From Typhlomys cinereus (lineage: Eukaryota; Chordata; Mammalia; Rodentia; Platacanthomyidae), in assembly GCA_023101885.1 (NCBI GenBank), contig JALPQD010000006.1:15896085-15960084 (forward strand): a stretch of 64,000 nucleotides of DNA. Direction: 5' to 3'. The notes beneath the pieces were generated by a model that had not been told where the DNA came from, searched no databases, and saw only the letters and a program-made list of their open reading frames with translations. How positions within the stretch are numbered: position 1 is the first letter of the stretch; the number at the start of each line of letters is the position of its first letter. This document shows, in pieces, positions 23,501 through 34,042 of the stretch. Position numbers and translations under genes: made by a program.

Positions 23501-25436
23501 CTCCTTTTCCTTCTCCTTACCTTCACTACCTGCCTTGCTATTACTGTGAATTCAGTTCCCTTAAAGGTTTCAGTATTAGGAAGTGGAGGTGATACACACA
23601 GTTGGATAAATAAATATGAAAATTCTTTGCAAAGCATCCATACAACAATCTTTGAGTAAAGTTATCCCAGACACTCTCAGAATACCTTAACATTAGCAAC
23701 TTCTTAGTCAATATTATCTTGAGTATGTTTCATAGTTGACTTGTTTTCACAATCATTTTGTCAATGAATCTGTATAGAATCCACAAATTGCTGTTCAATG
23801 AACAGAGTGTTAGAATCATCCTAGTTTCTCTAAAACTGCATTCTAAAAGGAGAAAGAAATAGCTTTCAAGATATCTTAGATGAAACAAGCTTAAATTTGA
23901 ATTTAATACAACACATGTTTGAGATACAGACAGATTCAGTATGGAATGTAAGATATTTGTTATAGAATGTATCTAAACAAACATCAAATTCTTTCTTCTT
24001 TGTTCTATGCCTCTCATCCTCTTTCCAATGTGGGGTTGGAAAATATATTTCAACATTTCATTCCAAAGTATCCACTTCCAAGTCAATGTCACCTGGATGT
24101 CATTAGCTACAAAAGGATTTCCACAAAATAGGCAAGGCAAATTCTCTTTTTAAAACCTATTTTCTTATAAGAATCAATCTGAATTCTTTTTATCTGGGTA
24201 AAATATTTCTCCTTTATTAGGTGCTTCCAGTTTTAAAACAATATGCACATACTCCATCTTTGTCTAGACTTTACAGACATAATTCTTTCAAACATTCCCT
24301 ATAAATCAGCTTCTCGCCTCTAATCAGTTGTGATACTCCTCTGGATAATTTCCAACTTGTCTTCTTATTTTGGGTATTCAGATTAACCAAATGAAATGGG
24401 GCATTCTAGAATAGGTATCATGAATGTCATTGAGAGTGGAACTGTCACCCTTGATTCCATGATAAAATGCTCCAAATAGAGTGTATCTAAAAATAACATC
24501 AGACTTTCAGGTGCCATGTCATACTAAAAATGTGTCATTCTTTATTCTGTTCATTTTTTCATGTCTAGATTTCTCTGTGTCTCTGGGCTATCATGTTACC
24601 ATAAAGAAAATACCATTGACAGTATTCTTCATAAATTTTCCCATTTATCCTTTTATGTTTTAAATTTTGTTTCATTTTGTAGAATCTTACTCTCTTTCTG
24701 ATTTTTCTTCCATGGACATCTATTCCATAAAATTCCCTGGAGGCATTTTTCAGAAATCTATCACATGTGCAAACTGTTTCTTATTGTCCCCATTTGCTTA
24801 AGGTTTTTGCTAAGTAAATATCTGTCTTTGAACTTTTCAGTTCAGTAGCTACTTATTAAACTCCTACAGTACCACTTACTATATAAACAGTTGGTATATA
24901 GCATCAGGGAAAAAACAATTCCAAAAGGAGAAACTAACACACAAATACAATGAGAATATCATTTAATCCTTTGTGCTAGTATTCTGAGTCCAGCTTACCC
25001 TTCAATTTGTATATATCCTAAAACACCACTTTACTGTTTTGTAATTGACTTAACAAATGTCTCCAAATAGTTGCACTAATGCCTTTCTTGCCTATGTAAC
25101 TGAATAACAACTGGACACTAGACACTAAGCTCATCATTTATGAGGTGTTGCTTAAATTCTGCGTCAGTCTCTAAGTGGAAAAACAGCTGAATCCATTCTT
25201 TAACACTGTGATCAACAACTCTGCTTCAGGGAAATTTGGATGACAAAAGCATCCTCCAGTAATGCTCACCAGCACTGAGTCCAATTCCTAATTACTGATC
25301 ATTTTCATTACAGTTGTAGTCATTGTTTCAGCTTGATTTTCTTATGTGTTAGGTTGGTTTGTTTCACATTTAAATTTTAACAGTTTATTTCATGGAACTA
25401 AAAAAATCTTTAGAAAGACAGCTCACTAAGACAAAC
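20558..25436. other. About 4.9 kb of unique AT-rich DNA
   Basis: The longest stretch here without a recognised repeat. No frame exceeds about 90 codons and none resembles a known protein. Some segments may be very old L1 or DNA transposon relics, but I cannot identify them. Deep alignment would be needed to find conserved elements. Confidence 0.4.
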
Positions 25437-25556
25437 ACTATATATATGTATATGTGTATGTGTATGTATATATATATATGTATATAGAGAAATAAGTAGA
25501 TATATACATATAATGTACACATGTGATAGAGATAGATAGACAGACAGACAGACAGA
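25437..25556. repeat. Compound TA/TG/GATA/GACA microsatellite
   Basis: TATATG and TGTATG runs pass into GATAGATA and GACAGACA. The 85-codon reverse frame rich in Ile and Tyr across it is a repeat artefact. Confidence 0.9.
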
Positions 25557-27089
25557 GGTTGAAGTTCATTCAGGTCATGGAGTGTCTTGCATCCCAGCAT
25601 AATGCTTGGTAATCTAGTCTTTGCCTTGAGATGACCTGTCACATTATGTTTTTCCCTTGATCATCATATGATGCCATTTTAGATTTTGTCCGCAAGGACC
25701 AGTCAAGAGATGCAGAGGACATTTTCTGAGGGACCCAGGTGTCTTCAAGAGAGCTGCAGAGATGCAGATGCTGGGAGGCCACCCACTAAGCTGGACATTT
25801 TTGGTGACATAATTACTTTTGAGTTATTCTTGCTCCTGTAAGTAACCTTTTACCATTACCTTCATAAGTAATCTTTATAAACTCAATAACTCATCAGTTA
25901 ACCAAGTGAAGCACTTTGGATTGTTGTGGGATGTATTGATATCTGTGTGGTGTCTCCCTGGGAAAAGTGTCGCACAACAAAAATATATGAAAAAAGAGTC
26001 ACAGAAGAAGCTCTCTCAACTTCAGTTTCTCCACATATAAAACGGTAGCAACAGTGGCTTGCCTAAAGATGGACAGTGATGCAGCAGTTTGCTCTCTGAG
26101 ATGCCTACAGCAAGACTCCATGATGGTCCTACGTGAGCACTGTGTTGGACTGACTCTTTCTGCTGATCACTTCAGCTTAATTTGTTCACATCAGAGAGGC
26201 ACTTGTGAAAAGTTAGTAAATATTCCTTCATTGTCATTATAATAAAAGTTTATTTACATGTGCTATCATTTACCATGGTAAGCCAAATTCACCATCAAAG
26301 TTTCAGGCCATTTCTGACCTTGGTTACTGAGTATAAATTTCACAGCATCTTCTCTCCAAAGCCAGAAGGAGACAGAATGCAGAAGGATGAGCAACTGTTT
26401 CAGTCACTTGAGTGCTTCTGGTCCCTTCTCTGACCTTTACCTTGCCATTGTATGCCTTCCACTCATTCCCCCAAGCGCCTCTTCCTCACCAAGTTTGTTC
26501 TCCATCCTTCCCCAGGAGGAGCAAGTGTCAAAGAGCTTTGCATTGCTGAGTTGACATCTTATCCGCTGATAAATCTTCTGCTGCAGTTTTCTCTAACCTA
26601 GATTGAAAGCTTGTAAATCAAGATGTGCTGTCTCACATGGTGTGCCCTGCCCATATAAATCACCCTAAGGACTTGCCAGCTAACCCTGTGTTACACCGCC
26701 AGGCCCACCTCCTTTCAAACGATGTCCATTTCATCTTCTAATTCCCTAATATTCACTGAGCACTAATCAGTTTAAAAATTAGAAATCTTGTGACAGAACC
26801 TATTTAATTCTAAAGTGAGAATGATAATATTTCCAGTGTCTAGGCATCAAAGAATATTGCTTCAAAGAAGTTATTCAGCTTACTGAGAAGGGAGTATTAA
26901 AGTTGTTTTCTTTTGTTTTTCAAATTTCCAACACATGCAGAAGAAATTTATACTTGGCCACTATCTTTATAACAAAACCTATTAGATAAGTGCTTACCCA
27001 TTAGTTATCAATTATTAGTATAATGTTTCTCATTCTCTCTGGATCCTTGGAACCATTATTATATTTAATTTTCCTTTTTGTAATGACCT
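25557..27089. other. Unique non-coding DNA
   Basis: No gene or named repeat. The segment 26380-26720 is less AT-rich, but no splice-flanked open frame is apparent. Confidence 0.4.
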
Positions 27090-27222
27090 TGCTTGTGGAG
27101 ATTAAGGCTCAGAATCTGGAAGCCAGGTATCTCCTTCTACCGTAGGGGCTCTGTAGATCAAACTTAGATTACCAGGTTTGCTCCCAGAAAACTTTACCTA
27201 TTGAGTCATCTCTTGAGTCCCC
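27090..27222 (-). repeat. B3-like SINE fragment (minus strand)
   Basis: On the minus strand: 'gactcaagagatgactcaataggtaaag', 'gggagcaaacctggtaatctaag' and 'acggtagaaggagatacctgg', matching the B3 plan of head, CCTGGTGACCTGAG region and GGTAGAAGGAGAGAACTG. The 3' body and tail are missing. Confidence 0.62.
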
Positions 27223-27468
27223 TGTTTTCTTTCAATACTTTTAAAAAAATCTTATTTTATTATCCTTTTATACTTATGCCCATACAACATAGATTAAATA
27301 ACTTTGATATATATTCTAGCATGAATGCTTAAAAATCAGTAAAGCACCATCATACAATATCCCTGGAGAGATAAAACACATTGTTAAAATATAAATGTTG
27401 CAAAACTTTTCTGCATTATCTCTACATTTGTGCATAAAAGAATTATGTATACATATGCCTATGGACGG

Positions 27469-27470
27469 AC

Positions 27471-27513
<43 letters not shown>

Positions 27514-27541
27514 CAGATAGACAGATAGATAGATAGATAGA
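27469..27541. repeat. (GATA)n tetranucleotide microsatellite
   Basis: About 73 bp of GATA with a few GACA units. Such arrays are highly length-variable and bind GATA factors in vitro. No associated transposon is visible. The reverse Ser-Ile-Tyr-Leu-rich frame is an artefact. Confidence 0.95.
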
Positions 27542-27768
27542 TTTAAAGTTTCTTTCAAAGATAATCTTTATCTTTTAAAGAAGATGTGAAAAAGGAGCCT
27601 AGAATAGCTGGGAGCTTCACCCTCCACTTCATAATTTTAGTATCTTCATCTGTTAATTTAAATTCTCTGATCCTTAAGAGGAGAGGGTTAGATGGCTTAA
27701 CTAGAGTTGAGTGATCACGGTCAATTGCTCTCTGCTGTCCACCTATAAGTGGTTTATGGGGTCAGCTC

Positions 27769-28099
27769 TAGCTCTGTGATAATTCTTTTTTTTTAATTTT
27801 TTTATTATTATTATTATTTATTCATCTGTGCACATGTGCGTGTGTATGTGCGCGCGCGTGTGTGTGTCTGTGTGTGTGTAGAACCACGGACGAATTCGTG
27901 AACCACCATGGACGCCTCCACCTCCTTCTGCCTCGGGATTCACAGGCTCCGCCCTACCAGGACCAGAAGCGCAGGCCGCCCCCGCTTCCGCCTGGCGTCT
28001 ATATGTGGGATCTGGGATCCGAACTCAGGACCTTCCGCCTGCAAGGTGGAGGCTTAACCCCTGAGCCACCTCTCCAGCCCTAGTTCTGTGATAATTCTT
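27769..28099 (-). mobile_element. Young CpG-rich tRNA SINE with 19-bp target duplication (minus strand)
   Basis: The element occupies about 27788-28080. The left end carries poly(T), ATT repeats and TTTATT (antisense AATAAA tail), then a TG/CG-rich segment. The right end is 'taacccctgagccacctctccagccc'. Duplicated flanks TAGCTCTGTGATAATTCTT (27769-27787) and TAGTTCTGTGATAATTCTT (28081-28099) differ at one base. The body matches the 20.24 kb copy closely, including the version lacking the 'tccttgttgact' segment of the 4.7 and 19.7 kb copies. Confidence 0.94.
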
Positions 28100-28124
28100 G
28101 AAATGTTTATTTTTTCATGATTTA

Positions 28125-28486
28125 AAAAGTTGTTGCTTCTTTTGCTAAAGGCACTAAGATCCTTGGGGGCAAGGGATTGACAGTCACAGAGTGTTCCTAT
28201 GCTTAAGGGGAACACAGGAAAGGGTTCTGAGAAATGCCACTGGGTTCTTGCACCTCATCGGAGAGGAGGACCCAGAGGAGAGTCTGGCATGCATATTAGA
28301 GGATGTTCTGGGAATGGGAGGGGGAGGTACTGGGGAATGGGGAGGAAGGGGGGAGAGGACGGGGGCATAGGGCGTTGGGAGGTTGGAGGGAGGGAGGGGA
28401 CAGGTGTACCTGTTAAGTTTGTATGAGTGGAAAAAAAAAGAAATTAAAAAAATTCAACAACAACAACAACAAAAGAAGTTGCTTCT
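28125..28486 (+). mobile_element. 5'-truncated L1 3' end with target duplication (plus strand)
   Basis: The element is about 28141-28470. It has the guanine/purine-rich 3' UTR of rodent L1s (28310-28400, runs of GGGA and GGAGG), then 'ctgttaagtttgtatgagtgg' and an A-rich tail ending in (CAA)n. Flanks 28125-28140 and 28471-28486 match at 14 of 16 positions (ending GTTGCTTCT). The end resembles the independent minus-strand copy at 34.65 kb. The 75-codon Gly/Arg-rich frame is a product of the purine tract. Confidence 0.75.
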
Positions 28487-29124
28487 GAGGGCATTATTTT
28501 GTTGACTCTAACTTACAGCTCTTCAAGCATGTTATTCCTTACCTCTCATGTATTTGACAGGTAAATATTTGCTTAAAATATTGTCATACACTAAAAGCAT
28601 GGCTAAAGTACATGCCAAAGGTGAATTTTACACACCACAAAAATATTTGCTTTACCAACAATTGCACAGTTCAATGATCTCCCAGTGAATTGGATTTGAC
28701 CTAAAAATTTTAGTCAATTATCATGTTTTCCAGAATGGTTTCTTATTCACTTAATGTAATTATAGAGTTGTGCTCATTGCTTTGATCTAAAGGTGCCTTA
28801 GTATACAGTGATTAGCCCTTTGTTTGACACTTTATAATTTTAGCAAACGTGAGAAAAACCAGCTTGTGGTTGAAATATCTTGTTCTTTTGCAAAATACCA
28901 GAATGATGGCCTTGCATAAGAGCATCTCAAAATTAATTTCTAAATACATTGTCTTGACATTTTTAAAAGATCTTCTAAGAAAACTTTTGAGAAATAGAGA
29001 AAAACAATTGAAAATCAAAACCATTAGTCTTCATTTTTTTAAAGTATGGAAAATAGAGGCTAAATTTAGTCAACACAGAATATAATTCATCAGCAGTCAT
29101 TGGGCTACATATATAGTAATCATC
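28487..29124. other. Unique non-coding DNA
   Basis: No recognised feature. Lys/Leu-rich 70-78 codon frames on both strands reflect AT content. Confidence 0.4.
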
Positions 29125-29498
29125 TGGTATAGTTTGAAATGTGAGTTGTCCTCCACATGCTCATATATTTGAATCCTGTAATTTAGGAAGGTCATGACAT
29201 CTTTAGGAAGTGAAGCCTTGCTGGTAGAAGCAGTTGCAGGGCTAGGCCTTGATACTGGCTAACCTCACTCTACTTCAGTTAGTGAGTCTTCTCTTGAGAT
29301 TACAATTGCAGTTCTCAGCCTCCATAACATCTTAAGTGACCCAGATTTTCTCCAGCATCTGCTAACAGTCATACCTTTTCTGCCATAGTAGACTGAATTT
29401 CACCTTTGGAACCATAAGTTGAATAAAACTCCCTTTCTCCCCTTAATTTGTTTGAGCCCCAGTGGTATCTCACAGCAACAGAAAGAGTAATGAACACG
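29125..29498 (+). mobile_element. MaLR 5' LTR of a complete element
   Basis: It starts TGGTATAGTTTGAAATGTGA, continues with 'ccacatgctcatatatttgaatcc', 'ggaaccataagttgaataaaac' and ends '...ctcacagcaacagaaagagtaatgaacacg'. Word order equals the LTRs at 10.3 and 19.05-19.43 kb. The AATAAA in 'gttgaataaaac' is the likely polyadenylation signal of the ancestral transcript. Confidence 0.85.
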
Positions 29499-31039
29499 AA
29501 AGGGGCACCAGAGAAATAAGGTTTTTCTGTATGAGACTAAAAGGATCCAGTACCACTAAATATTCTACATGCATAGTGTTTTGATAGAACTTGGTACACA
29601 GAAGTAACACCATTCCTGAGATGTGGCTATGGTGTTTTTGGAACTCTTTGTTGGGAGAAATAGGAGAATATTGGACCATACATTGGGAAAGCCTTTATGT
29701 GTTGGAGACAGACCTAAAGGATCATTCTAGTGTGAGCTTACAAGAGAGTATTGCTGTTAGAGATGCAAATAGTAGAAGCCCACCTTGTGATGGTCCAGAG
29801 GAGAACAGACTCTTCTTGGAGTTAGAAGAGTGGCAAATGGAGAGATCCATTGGTAGTGTGCTTGATCAAGTTTTGACTTCATCCTAAAGACTTACATGAA
29901 GTTAAATTCAAGTGTTTGAAAGAGGAAATATCAAGGCAAAGCAGTCTCAACATTGTAAAATGGCTGTTTTTAGCATTCTTGTATAGAGTTATGAATGAAA
30001 AGAGCAAGGAATCAGGCATCAGGCAGAAAAAAGTAAAAACTGTGAGGTTTGATGATGAAAAGTGTGGCAAACATGAAGAGTTAAGCCAGTATGAAACAGA
30101 GAGCAGCATGATAGCTTTTGATAAAGAGACAAGCTCCATTAACCAAACTCTGCTCTTCATTTTGATAATAAAATAGGTTGTACCCTGAGGGCAAGATCCC
30201 ACCCATAAGAATGCAAATTCTTTTGGAAGATAAGAACTAAAGGTCAGAGTTCCAAGGGAATTGCTTGATTATCTAAATCAAAGACTCAGGAGAAATTCTT
30301 CCCATAGAAAGCACAGAGAAGATGAATCAACTGTGATTCTATGGGGCCAATCTCTACCTGGAGGCTATAGGAGAATTTAGCAAATCCACATGATATTGGT
30401 TTTAGAGGCATCAAAGATGTAAGATAGAGGAAGTTCTGGATCTTTCCTCCAAGGTTTCAGAGAATGGAAAAAATCCAGTCAGTATATGACAGGAAGCCTG
30501 CAGTTTAAATGCCCAAGAAAGGCAATTTGTGCAGTGGAGTAAAACCTTTTTTGCCATTGAGAAGTGGAAGATGCTATAAATGTCAGAACCAATATGGGAC
30601 ATTTACCAAGGAAAACAATGTATCATGGGAAGAGCTAGCCCAAGAGAATGAATGGGAGAAGCCAACTAAAGAAAATGCTGTATTCTGTGGACAGCTGTGT
30701 GGGAGGGATGAACCTGAACTCCTTTGGAACTGGGATGATTTCAAAAAGAGAAATCCCCATTTGACATGGAGCTGTAGACTGATGTTTGTCCTGCTGGCTT
30801 TTGGTCTTGTAAGAGACAGATATTCTCTAGATGTTCTCACATTCCTCCCTTTTGAAATGGGAATGTTTATTCTGTGCCATTGTATGTTAGAAATTTGTAA
30901 TTTGTGTTTTGATTTTACAGGATGATTTGGATTTTGTATTGTGCTGGGATGACTGATACAGTTATAAGGAATTTGAAAATTGGACCGAATATGGTTTACA
31001 TCAAGAGATAGCAATGAGCCTGTGGGAGCCAGGGTGGCG
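29499..31039 (+). mobile_element. MaLR internal region
   Basis: It begins 'aaaggggcaccagagaaataagg', matching the position of the family word ATTGGTACCAGGAG, and ends just before the 3' LTR with 'ggagccagggtggcg', like the family's GGGGCCAGGGGTGGA. MaLR interiors are non-autonomous gag-like relics without a full pol. The longest frame, 30509-30925 (138 codons), has three spaced Cys and a hydrophobic C-terminal half but no intact known domain. It is a decayed internal frame and not likely to be translated. Confidence 0.8.
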
Positions 31040-31285
31040 TGTCATGGTTTAAAATGTCCTGCTTCAGTTAATGAGCCTGCTCTTGAGCCTGCAGCAGCAA
31101 ATTCTCAGACTCCATGATGTCTGCAGTGATCTAGGCCCCTTCTAGTTCTGTCACCAAGTCATCCCTTTTTTTTCATAATGGACTGAATCTCCCCTCTGAA
31201 ACCCCAAACTAAATAAATCTCCCTTTTTCTCCTTGTGTTGTTTAAGCTTCAGTGTTTCTCACCACAACAAAAGAGTAATTGGTAA
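31040..31285 (+). mobile_element. MaLR 3' LTR with internal deletion
   Basis: It starts TGTCATGGTTTAAAATGTCC and ends 'ctcaccacaacaaaagagtaattgg'. At about 246 bp it is about 125 bp shorter than its 5' partner: the segment between 'tgtcct' and 'cttcagttaatgag' is absent. 'AAATAAATC' near 31211 is the polyadenylation region. No exact 5-bp target duplication could be recognised around the whole element. Confidence 0.82.
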
Positions 31286-31384
31286 AGTATCTAAGATTTC
31301 TGCTGTATGAATGTGGCTTATAAGAATTCTTACAAGCGGGTGCATGACAAGTCATGAATACATATACCTGGCATTCATGACAAG

Positions 31385-31467
31385 TTACTAATACTTATAG
31401 AAAATACTCTGTGTGACAGAAAAGTCACTAAGTGCTCTACATGCATAGTGTTTTGTAAACTTCATAA
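31385..31467 (-). repeat. MIR, first of three pieces (minus strand)
   Basis: 'gtgctctacatgcatagtgttttgtaaacttcataa' follows the reverse MIR words GCGCTTTACATGTATT ... TAATCCTCACAA. The MIR resumes at 34555 after the provirus with 'aatattaaccccacttactc' and 'aaatgagaaaatggaggg', so one MIR was split by the provirus. Confidence 0.65.
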
Positions 31468-32014
31468 TGATTCTTAAGCAGTTTTAGAGCAGCCATGCTG
31501 GGACAGCCTGTCAAGACCTTTGAAGGTCTTGGAAAGCTATTCCCTACTATTGGAATTACACTAGAGGAACCACCCCCAGCTGATAGAGAAGAATTAACTT
31601 CAATCCTCCATAGATAAGGTTGTCAACTTTCCCCAACCCTTTACTTATGAAAGGACATGGGGATTAGTGGTTGTGCCTGAATATAAGCTAAACAATGAGG
31701 AAAAGCCATTTTCCCCCCAGGACTTGCCAAATGTATAAAATATACCTCACTTTGGCAGCCATCTCTGCTTCCTGCTCCTCGTAGCACACCAAGTTTGGAG
31801 TCCGTGAGTTCCTTTCCAGCTCCTTGCCCCTCATAGATTCCATGCCTGGAGTCCTGCCTACCCTACCAACTCCGTGTCTCCAGTCTGTGAGTTCTGTTCT
31901 TTCTATCCTCTAATAAATTCTACCTTAATCATCTACATGTGTTCTGGTTTCAATCTTTGACTCCAAACACAAGAACCTGGATACATACAGACTTCTAAAG
32001 AGTACCTTGCAACA
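31468..32014 (+). mobile_element. ERV1-like provirus, 5' LTR
   Basis: This block is repeated in the same orientation at 34043-34554. It begins near TGATTCTTAAGCAG and ends ...CCTTGCAACA. Likely promoter TATAAAA is at 31734-31740 and polyadenylation signal AATAAA at 31912-31917, about 180 bp apart. Immediately downstream 'tttggacagcac' gives the 'TT-TGG' spacing usual for a primer binding site in gamma-like (class I) ERVs. The tRNA could not be assigned. The exact 5' end is uncertain by a few bases because no clean target duplication was found. Confidence 0.82.
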
Positions 32015-32860
32015 TTTGGACAGCACAGCCAGGAGACAGACAGACAGGTAGATTTCAACAGTTAAGGTAAAAACAAACAAACAAAAACTCTGGGTCTTTC
32101 TGTTCACCTCTCCAAGCAGGCTTCTCTGAGGAAGGGGAGAAGAAGGTTACTTTTGAAGTGGGTGAGGGAATGATTTAAACTCTGTGTGAAGTTTGAATGA
32201 ATGCTGGCCTGAGGTGGGAGACCTGCAACACCTCAGTGCTAAAATCCGTAGCACCAGAGTGAGGTCCTTAAGATCCATTTATAGCCACTGGGCTTGAATG
32301 GGCCAGTTCTGGAGTTCTATAGTGATGGCATATAAATTGGGATCTGATTAGAATCCAATTGCAATTACAAACAGCTGAATTAATAATCTCCCCTGGAGGG
32401 ATACCCAATCTTTGTTTGTCTCTATTGGATGATGGGGATTGATACTGGCTTTAGGTCTTGTTAGTTAGAGGAAGGAAATTCCTAGTGACAGTTACTCTAA
32501 GGAAAAGTGTTTCATGTCTGAAATGCCATACATCTGTCTAAATAGAATAGGGAACTCCGGAAGCTTTACCACTGTACCACTTTAGCATTTGCAGAGGGAG
32601 CCCTCTTTGTCAGGAATTTACGTCAGCTGACCAAGCTGAGACATGCTCCTTTCCCCAAATCCAAGCCCTTACTCTAGCTAAAGAGAAGTTTCCCCATCCT
32701 AAATCCAGGGATTAACTGGAGAATGTTTAACACTACTAACCTGAAAAAAAGGCAATTTATGATAATCTGTTCTCAGATATGGCCTCAGTCATGCCAAAGG
32801 TCAAATAAATGATAGGCACTTCCTTACTATTCAAATTTCATTTTATTTAAATAAGAGGCC
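32015..32860 (+). mobile_element. ERV1-like provirus, leader and matrix-side region (decayed)
   Basis: Sequence between the 5' LTR and the first recognisable gag motif. The primer binding site is expected at 32017-32034. The rest should hold leader and 5' gag, but stops occur in all frames and I cannot recognise matrix residues. The assignment rests on position between the two LTRs. Confidence 0.55.
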
Positions 32861-33180
32861 ATAGTGATCTCTGACAAAAATACCAGCTAGAAGTTCCAGA
32901 AAAAACTTTGTCTCCTAATAGAGATGCCTTCAAAATTAAGGCAGAACAGGAATTTCATCTCATCTATCCAGGACCTTCCACTTACCCAGACCTTCTTCCC
33001 TGAGACTAAGCAGGATCCCTGTAATCCGATTCTACCATTAGTTTGTCTTCAAGAGATTCCAGGTGCATTTGGGTTAATTCAGGCCCATGTTCTCTTTTCC
33101 TTACAAGATCTGACCCAAGTTAAAAATGGTCTTAGGGAGTTTCTCTGAGGACTCAGATAAATTCATAGATGTTTTTCAAA
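32861..33180 (+). pseudogene. gag: Retroviral gag capsid relic (ERV1-like), frameshifted
   Basis: Gag encodes the virion structural polyprotein. In one frame (32924-33148) the residues LQEIPGAFGLIQ and FSLQDLTQVKNGL are visible. In another (from 33126) LGSFSEDSDKFIDVFQ. These are consecutive pieces of the N-terminal capsid domain of class I (gamma-like) gag. The frame changes between them near 33125-33135, so at least one indel has broken the gene. Right after the second block (about 33180) the reading runs into a purine microsatellite and gag similarity ends. It is an endogenous, inactive copy. Confidence 0.75.
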
Positions 33181-33210
33181 TTGAAAGGGAAGAAAGAGAA
33201 AGAATCAGGA

Positions 33211-33257
<47 letters not shown>

Positions 33258-33547
33258 GAAGGAAGGAAGGAAGGAAGGAAGGAAGGAAGGAAGGAAGGAA
33301 GGAAGGAAGGAAGGAAGGAAGGAAGGAAGGAAGAAAGGAAAGAAAGAAGGAAGGAAGGAAGGAAGGAAGGAAGGAAGGAAGGAAGGAAGGAAGACAGATG
33401 AGAGGGAGGGAGGAAGGGAGGAAAGGAAAGGAAAGGAAAGGAAAAAGGAAAGGAAAGGAAAGGAAAGGAAAGGAAAGGAAAGGAAAGGAAAGGAAAGGAA
33501 AGGAAAGGAAAGGAAAGGAAAGGAAAGGAAAGGAAAGGAAAGGAAAG
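33181..33547. repeat. Long purine microsatellite: (GAAA)n, (GGAA)n, (AAAGG)n
   Basis: Three successive arrays on the plus strand: GAAA (about 33208-33256), GGAA/GGAAG (33257-33392, broken at 33332-33346), a short GGAGGGA linker, then the pentamer AAAGG (33421-33547). About 370 bp are almost pure purine. Long Lys/Arg/Glu/Gly frames of 60-130 codons run through it in all plus frames because GAAA and GGAA lack stops. They are not genes. Confidence 0.95.
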
Positions 33548-34042
33548 TTTGCTTTCTTTGATGTTTGCTTAAGGGGATAGAATGATCATACTAACAGGCA
33601 TGCCCTAACAGACAACCATATCCCTTCCAACAAAGAAAGAGAAAAAACATGTTTTAAATACAATCAAACCATGCTGGGTGTCTGGGTGGGAGTAGGGTGT
33701 GTGTGTGGGGGGAACTGTCCCAAGCACAAAAAGCCTCCATATGGCCCATGTTCTGACTGTAAGAATTTCCATTAGAGGAAGGATTGCCCCCTGAACCCAG
33801 GCATCAAGCTGTTTTGCTGTTGACCAATGACAAGGCTTCTTTCCTATGGGAAAAAGGAGTTGACACTGATGCCTAGCAAAAGAGAGCCCAAATGCCACAT
33901 TGATATAGCATCTCATGAGAACCTTTGAGTTACTATGCAAGTGAAAAGACAGTTAGTTTCTCTTTTAATAGACAGGGGAGCACAATTTCTCAATGTTCAA
34001 GTTTCTTCCCAGGGCTTCCTCAGCTTTTGATTTAACTAAAAA
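33548..34042 (+). pseudogene. pro: Retroviral gag nucleocapsid and protease relic (ERV1-like)
   Basis: At about 33764-33808 a zinc-knuckle-like pattern is visible (Cys-Ser-Asp-Cys, then His, then Asp-Cys-Pro), but the Cys-to-His spacing is one residue short and a stop codon lies inside it, so it is broken. At about 33950-34020 the frame reads LVSLLIDRGAQF, aligning with the retroviral aspartic protease active-site region (family motif Leu-x-Asp-Thr-Gly-Ala). Here the Thr is Arg. The protease ends within about 30 residues and the 3' LTR follows at once. Reverse transcriptase, integrase and envelope are therefore missing. Inactive. Confidence 0.72.

Noticed and set aside
33126..33580. Lys/Arg/Glu/Gly-rich open frames of 60-130 codons
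   Set aside because: They are translations of stop-free GAAA, GGAA and AAAGG microsatellites in all plus frames. Only the first few residues of one frame reflect decayed gag.
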